From Prevotella sp. (lineage in GTDB: Bacteria > Bacteroidota > Bacteroidia > Bacteroidales > Bacteroidaceae): a stretch of DNA of 64,000 nucleotides. The stretch lies in assembly GCA_017619755.1 (NCBI GenBank), contig JAFZRU010000010.1, positions 16,831 to 80,830 of the forward strand, read 5' to 3'. Below the pieces are notes generated by a model that searched no databases, was not told where the DNA came from, and was given only the letters and a program-made list of their open reading frames with translations. Below, one piece after another: positions 55,089 to 63,007 of this stretch; the stretch's first letter is position 1; the number at the start of each line of letters is the position of its first letter. The translations under genes were made by a program, and so were the position numbers.

Positions 55089-57149
55089 ATGTCACAAAAA
55101 ACAACCTTCACGGGCATCTTCCTGTTGGCACTGCTGCTCCTTTCGTGCGGTGCAGACAAGAACTTAAAGCGAGGTGAGAAATACCTTGCTTTGGGAGAAT
55201 ATTACGATGCTTCCACCGAATTCAAGAACGCATACTCGAAAACTCCGGCCAAGGAGCGCGACAAGCGCGGTCAGATAGCACGCAAACTGGCTAACTGCTA
55301 CGAAAGCATCAATTTCACACAGAAAGCCATCGCCGCCTACCGCAACGTCATCCGCTACCACCAAGACGACGCCGACACCCATTTGTCCTTTGCCCGCCAG
55401 CTGATGAAAAACGGCAATTACAAGGAGGCGGCCTTGGAGTTTCAAGTGGCTCTCGACTCCATGCCCGACAACCCCCTTGCCCGCGACGGACTGTCATCAG
55501 CCCTGGCCGCTCCCAAGCAAAAGGAGGCCGGTTCAAGATACACGGTGAAGAAAATGGACATCTTCAACTCCCGTCGAGCCGACTACTCTCCCATGCTCCT
55601 TGGCGACGAGCACGACCAGCTGTTTTTCACCTCCACCCGCAACGAAGCCGAGGGTGACGAACTGAGCGGCATCACCGGCACGAAGAACGGCGACATCTTC
55701 TTCTCACAAAAAGACGACAAGGGCAAATGGAGCAAGCCGGAAAAGGTGGAGGGCGGCCTCAACACCGAGTACGATGAGGGGGCCTGCAGTTTCAGCCCCG
55801 ACGGGCGTGAGATGTATCTCACCCAATGCTCCTCCGACCCCTCCTACCCCCGTTATGCCAAAATCATGAAGTCGAGCCGCTCCGACGCCTCCTGGGGCAA
55901 ACCATCCGAAGTGACGCTGACCCACGACACGCTTTCCAGCTATGCCCATCCCGCCATCTCTCCCGATGGCGAATGGCTGTATTTCACCTCCGATATGCCA
56001 GGCGGCGAGGGAGGCCTTGACATCTGGCGGGTGCGCATCACCAGCAACGGCATGGGCGGCGTGGAGAACGTGGGACCCACCATCAACACGCCAGGCAACG
56101 AGATGTTTCCCGCTTTCCGACCCAACGGCGACTTCTATTTCTCCTCCGACGGCCATCCCGGCATGGGTGGTCTCGACATCTTCATCGCCATCGTGGGCGA
56201 CGACGGTCTGTGGCATCTGGAACACCCCGGCTACCCTCTCAACTCCCAAGGCGACGACTTCGGCATGACCTTTGAAGGGCCTCACAACCGAGGGTTTTTC
56301 TGCTCCAACCGAGGCGACGGACGGGGATGGGACCATATCTTCAGCTTTGAGAAGCCGGAAATTGTTCAGACCGTGAAAGGCTGGGTCTATGAGATGGAGG
56401 GTTATGAACTTCCTGCCGCTCAAGTCTATATGGTGGGCAACGACGGCACCAACGAGAAACTCAGTGTCAGGAGCGACGGCTCCTTCGAACAAGTGCTCAC
56501 CCCAGGCGTGGACTACGTGTTTTTGGCCACCTGCCGTGGCTATCTCAACCACAAGGAAGATCTCCATGTGATGTCCACCACGGAGTCGGAAGAGCATGTG
56601 TTGCAATTCCCCCTTGCCTCCATTTCCGTGCCGGTGATGATAGACAACATCTTCTACGACTACGACAAGGCCACTTTGCGACCGGAGTCCACCCAGGCCC
56701 TTGATGAACTGGTGGTGCTGCTCAATGAGAATCCCAACGTTACCATCGAGTTGAGCGCACATTGCGATTACCATGGCAGCCAAGCCTACAATGTGGGGCT
56801 GGCGCAGCGTCGCGCACAGTCAGTGGTGGACTACCTCATCGCCCACGGCATATCTGGCGACCGCCTCACCCCCAAGGGATATGGCAAGGAAAAACCCAAG
56901 GTGGTGCGCAAGAAACTCGCCGCACAATACACCTGGCTCAAGGAAGGCGACGTGCTTACGGAGGATTTCATCAAAGCACTTGACGAGGACAAGCAAGCCA
57001 TCTGCGACCAGCTCAACCGTCGCACGGAATTCATCGTGCTACGCACGACCTACGGCATGCCCGAAGGCGATGCCGCCCCTGACAGCCAGCCCCAACCCCG
57101 ACGGTCGGAAAAGCAGGTTCTCGACGATGGTTTCGACATCGACTTCTAA
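55089..57149 (+). CDS. PorE-like TPR / beta-propeller / OmpA lipoprotein
   Basis: A protein of 686 residues with a lipobox ending at Cys20 (LLLLSCGAD). The order is TPR helices (about 25-140), a PD40/WD40-type propeller with FSPDGREMYLT and ISPDGEWLYFTS repeats (about 155-420), a carboxypeptidase-regulatory-like beta sandwich (about 425-505) and a C-terminal OmpA peptidoglycan-binding domain (about 515-640, YDKATLRPES). This is the four-part layout described for PorE of the Porphyromonas type IX secretion system, so a T9SS or envelope-anchoring role is likely but inferred from architecture. It is followed three bases later by the rsmF-like gene. Confidence 0.78.
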   Translation: MSQKTTFTGIFLLALLLLSCGADKNLKRGEKYLALGEYYDASTEFKNAYSKTPAKERDKRGQIARKLANCYESINFTQKAIAAYRNVIRYHQDDADTHLSFARQLMKNGNYKEAALEFQVALDSMPDNPLARDGLSSALAAPKQKEAGSRYTVKKMDIFNSRRADYSPMLLGDEHDQLFFTSTRNEAEGDELSGITGTKNGDIFFSQKDDKGKWSKPEKVEGGLNTEYDEGACSFSPDGREMYLTQCSSDPSYPRYAKIMKSSRSDASWGKPSEVTLTHDTLSSYAHPAISPDGEWLYFTSDMPGGEGGLDIWRVRITSNGMGGVENVGPTINTPGNEMFPAFRPNGDFYFSSDGHPGMGGLDIFIAIVGDDGLWHLEHPGYPLNSQGDDFGMTFEGPHNRGFFCSNRGDGRGWDHIFSFEKPEIVQTVKGWVYEMEGYELPAAQVYMVGNDGTNEKLSVRSDGSFEQVLTPGVDYVFLATCRGYLNHKEDLHVMSTTESEEHVLQFPLASISVPVMIDNIFYDYDKATLRPESTQALDELVVLLNENPNVTIELSAHCDYHGSQAYNVGLAQRRAQSVVDYLIAHGISGDRLTPKGYGKEKPKVVRKKLAAQYTWLKEGDVLTEDFIKALDEDKQAICDQLNRRTEFIVLRTTYGMPEGDAAPDSQPQPRRSEKQVLDDGFDIDF

Positions 57150-57152
57150 CCT

Positions 57153-58439
57153 ATGACGAACCTTCCCGAAGACTTCATCCCCCCCACCCGTGAAATGCTG
57201 GGCGACACCTTGTGGGAAAGTTTCCTTCAGGGGATGGCCTCACCGCCCCCTGTGAGCATCCGCCTCCACCCTGTCAAGGCATTTGGTCTCCATGTGCTCC
57301 CCTCGTTGCTTGAAAGCTCCGTGTCTTGGTGTCGCCATGCCTTCTATTTGCGACATCGCCCCAATTTCACTTTCGACCCCCTACTTCACGCTGGTGTCTA
57401 TTATGTCCAGGATGCCGCCTCGATGTTCCTTGACGAGGTGCTGCGGCAGCATGTCCATCAACCCGTGGCCATGTTGGACCTGTGTGCGGCGCCTGGAGGC
57501 AAGTCCACCCTCGCCTTGTCGGCTCTTCCCGAAGGCAGTCTGTTGGTGAGCAACGAGCCTGTCCGCCCTCGGGCGCAAATCCTCTTGGAGAACATGCAGA
57601 AATGGGGTATGGCCGGCAGCATGGTCACCAACAACTATCCTAAGGATTTCCTGAAAGCCCGTTTGCTGTTCGATGTCATCCTCTGCGACGTGCCATGCTC
57701 TGGAGAGGGCATGTTTCGCAAGGACAAGGGAGCAGCAGGCGAATGGAGCCTCCGCCGTGTGGAAGAATGTTGTCACCTTCAGCGCGACATTGTGGAAACG
57801 GCTTGGCAATGCTTGAAACCCGGTGGGAAAATGATTTATTCCACTTGCACGCTCAACACCCATGAGAACGAGGAAAACATCCTCTGGATGATGGAGCATC
57901 TCGATGCAAAGGTTCTTCCCGTGACGACAGATGACAGTTGGCACATCACCAGTTCGCTTTTACGTGGCTTCAACGCTCCCGTCTATCGCTTTTTGCCTGG
58001 TGTCTCCCAAGGAGAGGGACTTTTTATGTGTGTGCTGCAAAAGCCGGGAGAAGAGGAGGTTATGGACACAAGGATGGAGAAGATACGCAAGACGGCAGTC
58101 GCGTCACTCAACATCTTGTGGGACGGCCTACCACCACGCCCCATTTCCAAAGGCCATTCGCTCATCCCGTCGCATGCCATGGCGCTCTATTCAGGTTGCG
58201 ACCTGTCGGACTATCCCTATGCGGAACTATCCCCCTCGCAAGCCATCAGCTACCTCCACCGCGAAACGCTCGTCCTCCCTCCAGAAACACCCCGTGGCAT
58301 CGTGCTCGTCACCTTTCAAGGCCATCCGCTCGGCTTCGTGAAAAACATCGGCACTCGCGCCAACAACCTCTATCCTGACCACTGGAAAATCAAAACCACC
58401 TATATCACCGGATATGAAACAGTACTTGAACCTGCTTGA
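57153..58439 (+). CDS. RsmF/RsmB-type rRNA cytosine-C5 methyltransferase
   Basis: A NOL1/NOP2/Sun-family protein of 428 residues. The AdoMet site is [12 protein letters not shown] near residue 110. The two conserved cysteines lie in [11 protein letters not shown] and YSTCTLN, the second being the expected nucleophile. A C-terminal PUA-like RNA-binding part follows (about 330-428). It should make m5C in 16S rRNA, most like RsmF; RsmB is less likely because there is no NusB-like N-terminal domain. It lies three bases after porE-like and overlaps thyA by 26 bases. Confidence 0.88.
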   Translation: MTNLPEDFIPPTREMLGDTLWESFLQGMASPPPVSIRLHPVKAFGLHVLPSLLESSVSWCRHAFYLRHRPNFTFDPLLHAGVYYVQDAASMFLDEVLRQHVHQPVAMLDLCAAPGGKSTLALSALPEGSLLVSNEPVRPRAQILLENMQKWGMAGSMVTNNYPKDFLKARLLFDVILCDVPCSGEGMFRKDKGAAGEWSLRRVEECCHLQRDIVETAWQCLKPGGKMIYSTCTLNTHENEENILWMMEHLDAKVLPVTTDDSWHITSSLLRGFNAPVYRFLPGVSQGEGLFMCVLQKPGEEEVMDTRMEKIRKTAVASLNILWDGLPPRPISKGHSLIPSHAMALYSGCDLSDYPYAELSPSQAISYLHRETLVLPPETPRGIVLVTFQGHPLGFVKNIGTRANNLYPDHWKIKTTYITGYETVLEPA

Positions 58440-59208
58440 CAGGATTTTGACCGAGGGTGTCCGCAAGACCGACCGTACTGGCACAGGCACCATCAGCATT
58501 TTCGGCCATCAGATGCGCTTTCATTTGGAGGAAGGTTTTCCTCTGCTTACCACAAAAAAACTGCACTTGAAATCCATCATCTACGAGTTGTTGTGGTTTC
58601 TCCGTGGCGACACCAACGTGAGATGGCTGCAAGAACATGGCGTGAGGATTTGGAACGAGTGGGCCGACGAGAATGGCGAACTGGGCCCGGTCTATGGACA
58701 CCAATGGCGGTCGTGGCCCGACTACAATGGAGGCGTCATCGACCAGATAGCTCAAGTGGTGGATCAGATACGCCACACCCCCGACTCCCGCCGCATGATT
58801 GTCAGTGCGTGGAACGTGGCAGAGGTGAACCAGATGGCCCTGCCCCCCTGCCACACCATCTTCCAGTTCTATGTGGCCGACGGACGCTTGAGCCTTCAAC
58901 TCTACCAACGGTCTGCCGACACCTTCTTGGGCGTACCGTTCAACATCGCTTCCTACGCCCTCCTGTTGCAGATGATGGCGCAAGTGACAGGCTTGAAAGC
59001 CGGCGACTTCATCCACACCACGGGCGACACCCACATCTATCTCAACCATTTGGAGCAAGTGCGGTTGCAACTCACCCGCACCCCCAAGCCGCTTCCCACC
59101 ATGCTGCTCAATCCTGCTGTGAAGGAACTTGAGGATTTCACATACGAAGATTTTGAACTTGTAGGCTATGACCCCTGGCCTCATATCAAGGGCGAGGTGT
59201 CAGTTTAA
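58414..59208 (+). CDS. thyA: Thymidylate synthase
   Basis: A protein of 264 residues making dTMP from dUMP with methylene-tetrahydrofolate. The active-site Cys146 lies in [10 protein letters not shown], at the same number as in E. coli. [11 protein letters not shown] near the start and GDTHIYLNH near residue 205 are also diagnostic. The start lies within the last 26 bases of the rsmF-like gene, so translation is coupled. folA follows 18 bases downstream, which makes functional sense because ThyA produces the dihydrofolate that FolA recycles. Confidence 0.98.
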   Translation: MKQYLNLLDRILTEGVRKTDRTGTGTISIFGHQMRFHLEEGFPLLTTKKLHLKSIIYELLWFLRGDTNVRWLQEHGVRIWNEWADENGELGPVYGHQWRSWPDYNGGVIDQIAQVVDQIRHTPDSRRMIVSAWNVAEVNQMALPPCHTIFQFYVADGRLSLQLYQRSADTFLGVPFNIASYALLLQMMAQVTGLKAGDFIHTTGDTHIYLNHLEQVRLQLTRTPKPLPTMLLNPAVKELEDFTYEDFELVGYDPWPHIKGEVSV

Positions 59209-59226
59209 AGCATAAAGAAAAAAGCA

Positions 59227-59706
59227 ATGAAACTCAGCATCATAGCAGCCGTGGCCGAGAATGGCGCCATCGGCTACGAGAACCGTTTGTTGTATTGGCT
59301 TCCCAACGACTTGAAACGTTTCAAGACGCTCACCACCGGCCACACCATCATCATGGGGCGCCGAACCTTTGAATCTCTGCCCAAGGGAGCGCTCCCCAAC
59401 CGCCGCAACATCGTCCTAAGTCGGAGCAAGAGGGATTTCTTAGGCTGCGAACGCTATGGGTCACTGCGGGAAGCCTTGTCGCATTGCGAAGCCGATGAAG
59501 AAGTTTTTGTCATTGGCGGCGCCAGTGTTTATAAGGAGGCCATGTCCATGGCCGACCGTCTCTGCCTCACCGAGATTCATGACACGCCGTCAAACGCCGA
59601 CACGTTTTTCCCTCCCTACGACGATTGGAACGAAACATGGCGTGAGAAACACGACGCCGACGACCGGCACCGTTACCGCTATGATTTCGTGGAATACGTG
59701 CGTTAG
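59227..59706 (+). CDS. folA: Dihydrofolate reductase
   Basis: A protein of 159 residues reducing dihydrofolate to tetrahydrofolate with NADPH. SIIAAVAENGAIGYEN at the start, LPNDLKRFK with the substrate-binding Asp, GRRTFESLP and VIGGASVY are all present. The length is usual for bacterial DHFR. It is the last gene of the porE-like/rsmF-like/thyA/folA unit and converges on the Lrp gene with a 20-base gap; no terminator hairpin is seen. Confidence 0.97.
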   Translation: MKLSIIAAVAENGAIGYENRLLYWLPNDLKRFKTLTTGHTIIMGRRTFESLPKGALPNRRNIVLSRSKRDFLGCERYGSLREALSHCEADEEVFVIGGASVYKEAMSMADRLCLTEIHDTPSNADTFFPPYDDWNETWREKHDADDRHRYRYDFVEYVR

Positions 59707-59726
59707 GTGCGTTCTAATCAAACACC

Positions 59727-60194
59727 TTACGTCGTGAGGGTGACAGGCAGTTGACGGTCGATGGCGGAGTGGAAGGAAATGATGGTTTCACTACGCGACA
59801 ATCCTAACGGCTGCAACTTGTCGTGAATGATTTCGAGCAAATGGTGATTGTTGTGGGCGTAGATTTTGATGAACATGTCGAACCCCCCGGTGGTGTAGTG
59901 ACATTCCACCACCTCTGGGATTTTCTCCAATTCTTTCACGACGGTATCAAAACTCTCCGGGTTTTTCAAAAACAGACCAATGAAGGCGCATGTTTCATAG
60001 CCTATCTTCTCTGGGTCAACCACATAATAGGACCCTTTGAGGATGCCCAAGGTCGTTAGTTTTTGAATACGCTGGTGTATGGCGGCCCCGCTGACGTTGC
60101 AAGTCCTGGCCACCTCAAGGAATGGGATGCGCGCATTGTCCGCTATGAGTTCGAGGATCTTCCTGTCCAATGCGTCTAAGTTGTGATTAGCCAT
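59727..60194 (-). CDS. Lrp/AsnC-family transcriptional regulator
   Basis: A regulator of 155 residues. The N-terminal HTH (DALDRKILELIADNAR, then CNVSGAAIHQRIQKL) is followed by a RAM ligand-binding domain (CAFIGLFLKN, then VVECHYTTGGFDMF). It would bind DNA as an octamer or dimer and respond to an amino acid. The start is the ATG at 60194, because the upstream ATG at 60218 lies within the -7 box at 60216-60223. It is single on its strand; its targets are unknown. Confidence 0.92.
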   Translation of the reverse strand: MANHNLDALDRKILELIADNARIPFLEVARTCNVSGAAIHQRIQKLTTLGILKGSYYVVDPEKIGYETCAFIGLFLKNPESFDTVVKELEKIPEVVECHYTTGGFDMFIKIYAHNNHHLLEIIHDKLQPLGLSRSETIISFHSAIDRQLPVTLTT

Positions 60195-60215
60195 AGTTGT
60201 TGTGTGATTTGCATG

Positions 60216-60223
60216 CAAAGATA
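60216..60223 (-). promoter_or_regulatory. -7 promoter box for the Lrp/AsnC gene
   Basis: The minus strand reads TATCTTTG followed by CATGC, 21 bases before the ATG at 60194. It decides the start of the gene. Confidence 0.7.
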
Positions 60224-60364
60224 TAAAAAAAACACAAAATATGAAGTGATTTGTCGTGCTTTTATTTCAATTTTTACATTTTGCAACTAAAATGGTAATA
60301 ATTTTGCCCTTTTCCCCAAAGAAATATGACGTATCATTCGTGGAACATTTGCGGGTAATCCGCG

Positions 60365-62107
60365 TTAAAGGTTCTGCTTTTTCTGCAATCTATGCCTGTA
60401 TGTTCTGATGGAATCCTGTGAGATGCCCATGATTTTGCAGATTTCTTTGTCGTCCTTTCCCATCTCTTTTATAATAAGGTATAGTAAATTGTGGTATGTC
60501 AATTTCCTGTAACTCTTTTCAAAAGCTTCAAACTCTTTGAAATTCAGAGCCTTGTAATACTCTACAAAGCATTTGTAATCATCTTTGCTCCACGAAGCCG
60601 TGGTTTTGCCCTGAACAACGTCGTCATAAAGGATTTTTCCACGATTCATCATGGGGGAGGATTCCTCGACTATATCTGTTATCTTTTTCTCCAATTCCTC
60701 GATTTGCCGCTTTGCGTCCTGGCAGGTGTACTCCAATTCTTCGTTTTTCATGCCAAGACCCTCTATTTGCAAGTTCAGTTCATCCACCTTTTTTTGAGCA
60801 TCCTCATCCGAAGACTTCAATTGGCTAATCTGGTTGTTGTATTCTGTAATCAAAGACTGGTATTTGCTGATGTCTTGCTCGGCTGAACTGCGTTTAGCGG
60901 TCAACTGGATGATTTCTTGTTTGTATTGGCTGATGAGTATCTGTTGATTGGCCATCAATAACTTTGCACGGTTTCTTCTATATGTCACATATCCTGTCAA
61001 AAGAAGTACGAGAATGATGAGGAAGAGCGTAGCTATTGTCCACCACATTAGTTTTTGCTGGTAATAATGCTTGATGATTTCCTCGTCATATTGTTGTTGT
61101 ATTTCCTGTATCGTTCTGTCTTTCAGTTTGTTCGTCATACTGTCCTTGATGGCGTAGATGCGGTACATACGCTCGCATGCATCCTCAAGGTTCTTTTGGT
61201 GCTTCAAGTCATACTGTAGCATGTTGAACATGATAATGTCTCTTGAACCGTCGTCATCCATCAAGAAGGCTTTCTGCCATAGTTCGTATGCCTCTTCTTC
61301 GTTCCCTTCCCTGATGTTAACATCGGCAAGGCTGACCAATGTGCGTGGAATCACCTTATGAGACAAAGCCTCCTCATAATATTTCCTGGCCTGTGCCAAG
61401 TCGCCATTCTTGAAATACATCAGACCGATGCAACCCAAAAAATGAGGGAGATCAACTGGGTAGATGTCCCCAAGACGTGGTATCAGCTCCTTCGTGTATT
61501 TCGTTAGGCTATCTACATACCCCACATATTGGAAGGCTTTGCTAAGGTTGTAATAAGAATAGGCAATCCAGTTCTTATTTCCTGCTTCCAAAGCATACCC
61601 CAATGCTTTCCGGGCATAGCTTAACTGGAGGCAATAATTGCCGTTCTGGTTGTTGATTCTCGCCATCGACTCTACTATTTTGAAACGTAGCTTCAGGTTA
61701 TTGCTTTTGTTAGCCACCTCCTCAGCCTTTTTATAGAATTGTGTGGCAAGTATGGGTTCGTTCCTCTCATGCAGGCAGGAAGCCTTATAATAATAGGAGT
61801 CGGCAAGCCTTTCCACATCATCGCTCTGCTCATAGTATTTGATGGCTTCGTTGATGACGGAATCTGTGGGAAGTGTATTGTCGGTCAAGTAACTTGTCTG
61901 TGTCAAGAGCAAGTTGTAATGTGCCAAGTCTTTTTCGTTGTCTAATGGTGGATTCATTTTCAATACCTCATGATACGCCGAGTCGTATTTTTCGGCAACT
62001 ACGAGGGAATCCACCTCGTCGAGCAGTCTCGATTTGGAGGTGGAAGTGCATCCAAAAAGGATGAGTATCATCAAAAACAACAAGGGGTATTTCATCACGG
62101 CATTCAT
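60365..62107 (-). CDS. Membrane-anchored TPR regulator with coiled coil and C-terminal HTH
   Basis: A protein of 580 residues. A lipoprotein-type signal ends at Cys20 (LILFGCTS). TPR repeats fill about 30-330 (for example FKNGDLAQARKYYEEAL). A membrane helix follows near 355-375, then a long coiled coil (about 385-490), and a C-terminal region whose last 45 residues look like a LuxR-type helix-turn-helix (KDDKEICKIMGISQDSIRTYR). The order is external sensor, membrane, dimerising coil and DNA-binding end. By eye it is AT-richer than the rest of the window. It diverges from the small secreted protein gene at 62380 with 272 bases between. Confidence 0.75.
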   Translation of the reverse strand: MNAVMKYPLLFLMILILFGCTSTSKSRLLDEVDSLVVAEKYDSAYHEVLKMNPPLDNEKDLAHYNLLLTQTSYLTDNTLPTDSVINEAIKYYEQSDDVERLADSYYYKASCLHERNEPILATQFYKKAEEVANKSNNLKLRFKIVESMARINNQNGNYCLQLSYARKALGYALEAGNKNWIAYSYYNLSKAFQYVGYVDSLTKYTKELIPRLGDIYPVDLPHFLGCIGLMYFKNGDLAQARKYYEEALSHKVIPRTLVSLADVNIREGNEEEAYELWQKAFLMDDDGSRDIIMFNMLQYDLKHQKNLEDACERMYRIYAIKDSMTNKLKDRTIQEIQQQYDEEIIKHYYQQKLMWWTIATLFLIILVLLLTGYVTYRRNRAKLLMANQQILISQYKQEIIQLTAKRSSAEQDISKYQSLITEYNNQISQLKSSDEDAQKKVDELNLQIEGLGMKNEELEYTCQDAKRQIEELEKKITDIVEESSPMMNRGKILYDDVVQGKTTASWSKDDYKCFVEYYKALNFKEFEAFEKSYRKLTYHNLLYLIIKEMGKDDKEICKIMGISQDSIRTYRHRLQKKQNL

Positions 62108-62129
62108 TTTTTATTTCACAAAGATGGTG

Positions 62130-62137
62130 CAAAGGTA
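62130..62137 (-). promoter_or_regulatory. -7 promoter box for the membrane TPR regulator
   Basis: The minus strand reads TACCTTTG followed by CACC, 22 bases before the ATG at 62107. Confidence 0.65.
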
Positions 62138-62336
62138 CGTCTATTTTTCAAAAAACACCCTGCCAATCGTCATCAAATCCTGTTTTTCAGGCCATCTGAC
62201 CGTTACATTTTTTGTAAATAAATCGTCAAAATGCTATTTAAGTTGTTGATTGATAGAAGAATATCCATTTTCAAATGTGTAACGCCCCCTTTGAAAAAAG
62301 TAGCCGTCAACTATTGTATCATATATGATTTCTCTC

Positions 62337-62344
62337 TATTTTTG
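62337..62344 (+). promoter_or_regulatory. -7 promoter box for the small secreted protein
   Basis: TATTTTTG followed by CGGC, 35 bases before the ATG at 62380. The same box and following four bases occur before the dockerin-like gene. Confidence 0.62.
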
Positions 62345-62379
62345 CGGCACTATTTCAAACAAATTTAAAAGTTACAACT

Positions 62380-62772
62380 ATGAAAAGAATTATTTATGCA
62401 TTGATTTCATGCCTGGTGTTGGCTTATGTGCCGGTCACATCTTATGCAGAGAAAAAAATCTACATTGAAAGTCAAACAAGTTCAGACTCATCAGGTCCCA
62501 AGAGAGGTGATGTCTTGGATATCTTGAATATCCTAAATATCGAAGCCTGTCAAGATTCTTGCGTGTTGTGCATCACATTACTGGATGATGTGACTAACCT
62601 TGGTCTCTATCTGACAAAGAATGGGGTTACTTATGAGGAAGATGAGTTGGATGCCTTGACAGGGCAGACAATTGTCTATGATTTAGAGAATTATGATACG
62701 GGTGAATACGACCTCACCATCACTGTCGGTGGAAATGTCATCGCAACCATTGCAGTAATTATTGAAGAATGA
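62380..62772 (+). CDS. Small secreted protein, DUF3244-like
   Basis: A protein of 130 residues with a signal peptide (MKRIIYALIS onward, cleaved near TSYAE). The mature part is a small beta-sandwich type; the closing strands (YDTGEYDLTITVGGNVIATI) resemble DUF3244 proteins of Bacteroidales from memory. Two Cys residues near 58 and 62 (CQDSC) and a third at about 65 are unusual for so short a protein. The function is unknown. It diverges from the membrane TPR regulator and precedes another secreted protein, with a GC-rich hairpin element between. Confidence 0.6.
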   Translation: MKRIIYALISCLVLAYVPVTSYAEKKIYIESQTSSDSSGPKRGDVLDILNILNIEACQDSCVLCITLLDDVTNLGLYLTKNGVTYEEDELDALTGQTIVYDLENYDTGEYDLTITVGGNVIATIAVIIEE

Positions 62773-62891
62773 TATTATCCAATTCAATTCTCAAAAAACA
62801 TCTACTCTTAGAGTTGGTATCTCGTAAATGAGTTCTGACACGTTTGGAAAAAATAATCCTATGACTATCTAACTTACTATCCCAAATATGA

Positions 62892-62947
62892 GCATCCCCG
62901 TCCGGGCGGAATAGCCTTTGGGCGCGACCCCGCCCGGCGTAGGATGC
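62892..62947. repeat. GC-rich nested inverted repeat
   Basis: Two nested inverted pairs, GCATCC (62892-62897) with GGATGC (62942-62947) and CCGGGCGG (62902-62909) with CCGCCCGG (62930-62937), surround a 20-base centre. The block is clearly GC-rich inside an AT-rich spacer. No T run follows, so it is not a standard terminator. Confidence 0.6.
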
Positions 62948-63007
62948 CAATGGGAGCGAATGTTACCACTTTCTTTCCTTTTCTTTGGCTTTTTATCAAC
63001 AGAAAAG

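Noticed and set aside
55704-56783. A 359-codon minus-strand open frame opposite the porE-like gene
   Set aside because: It lies fully inside the propeller region of a well-supported gene; the amino-acid pattern is that of a complementary-strand shadow.
62759-62950. Short minus-strand open frame across the GC-rich hairpin
   Set aside because: 63 codons, covers the inverted repeat, no promoter box; the structure explains the region better.
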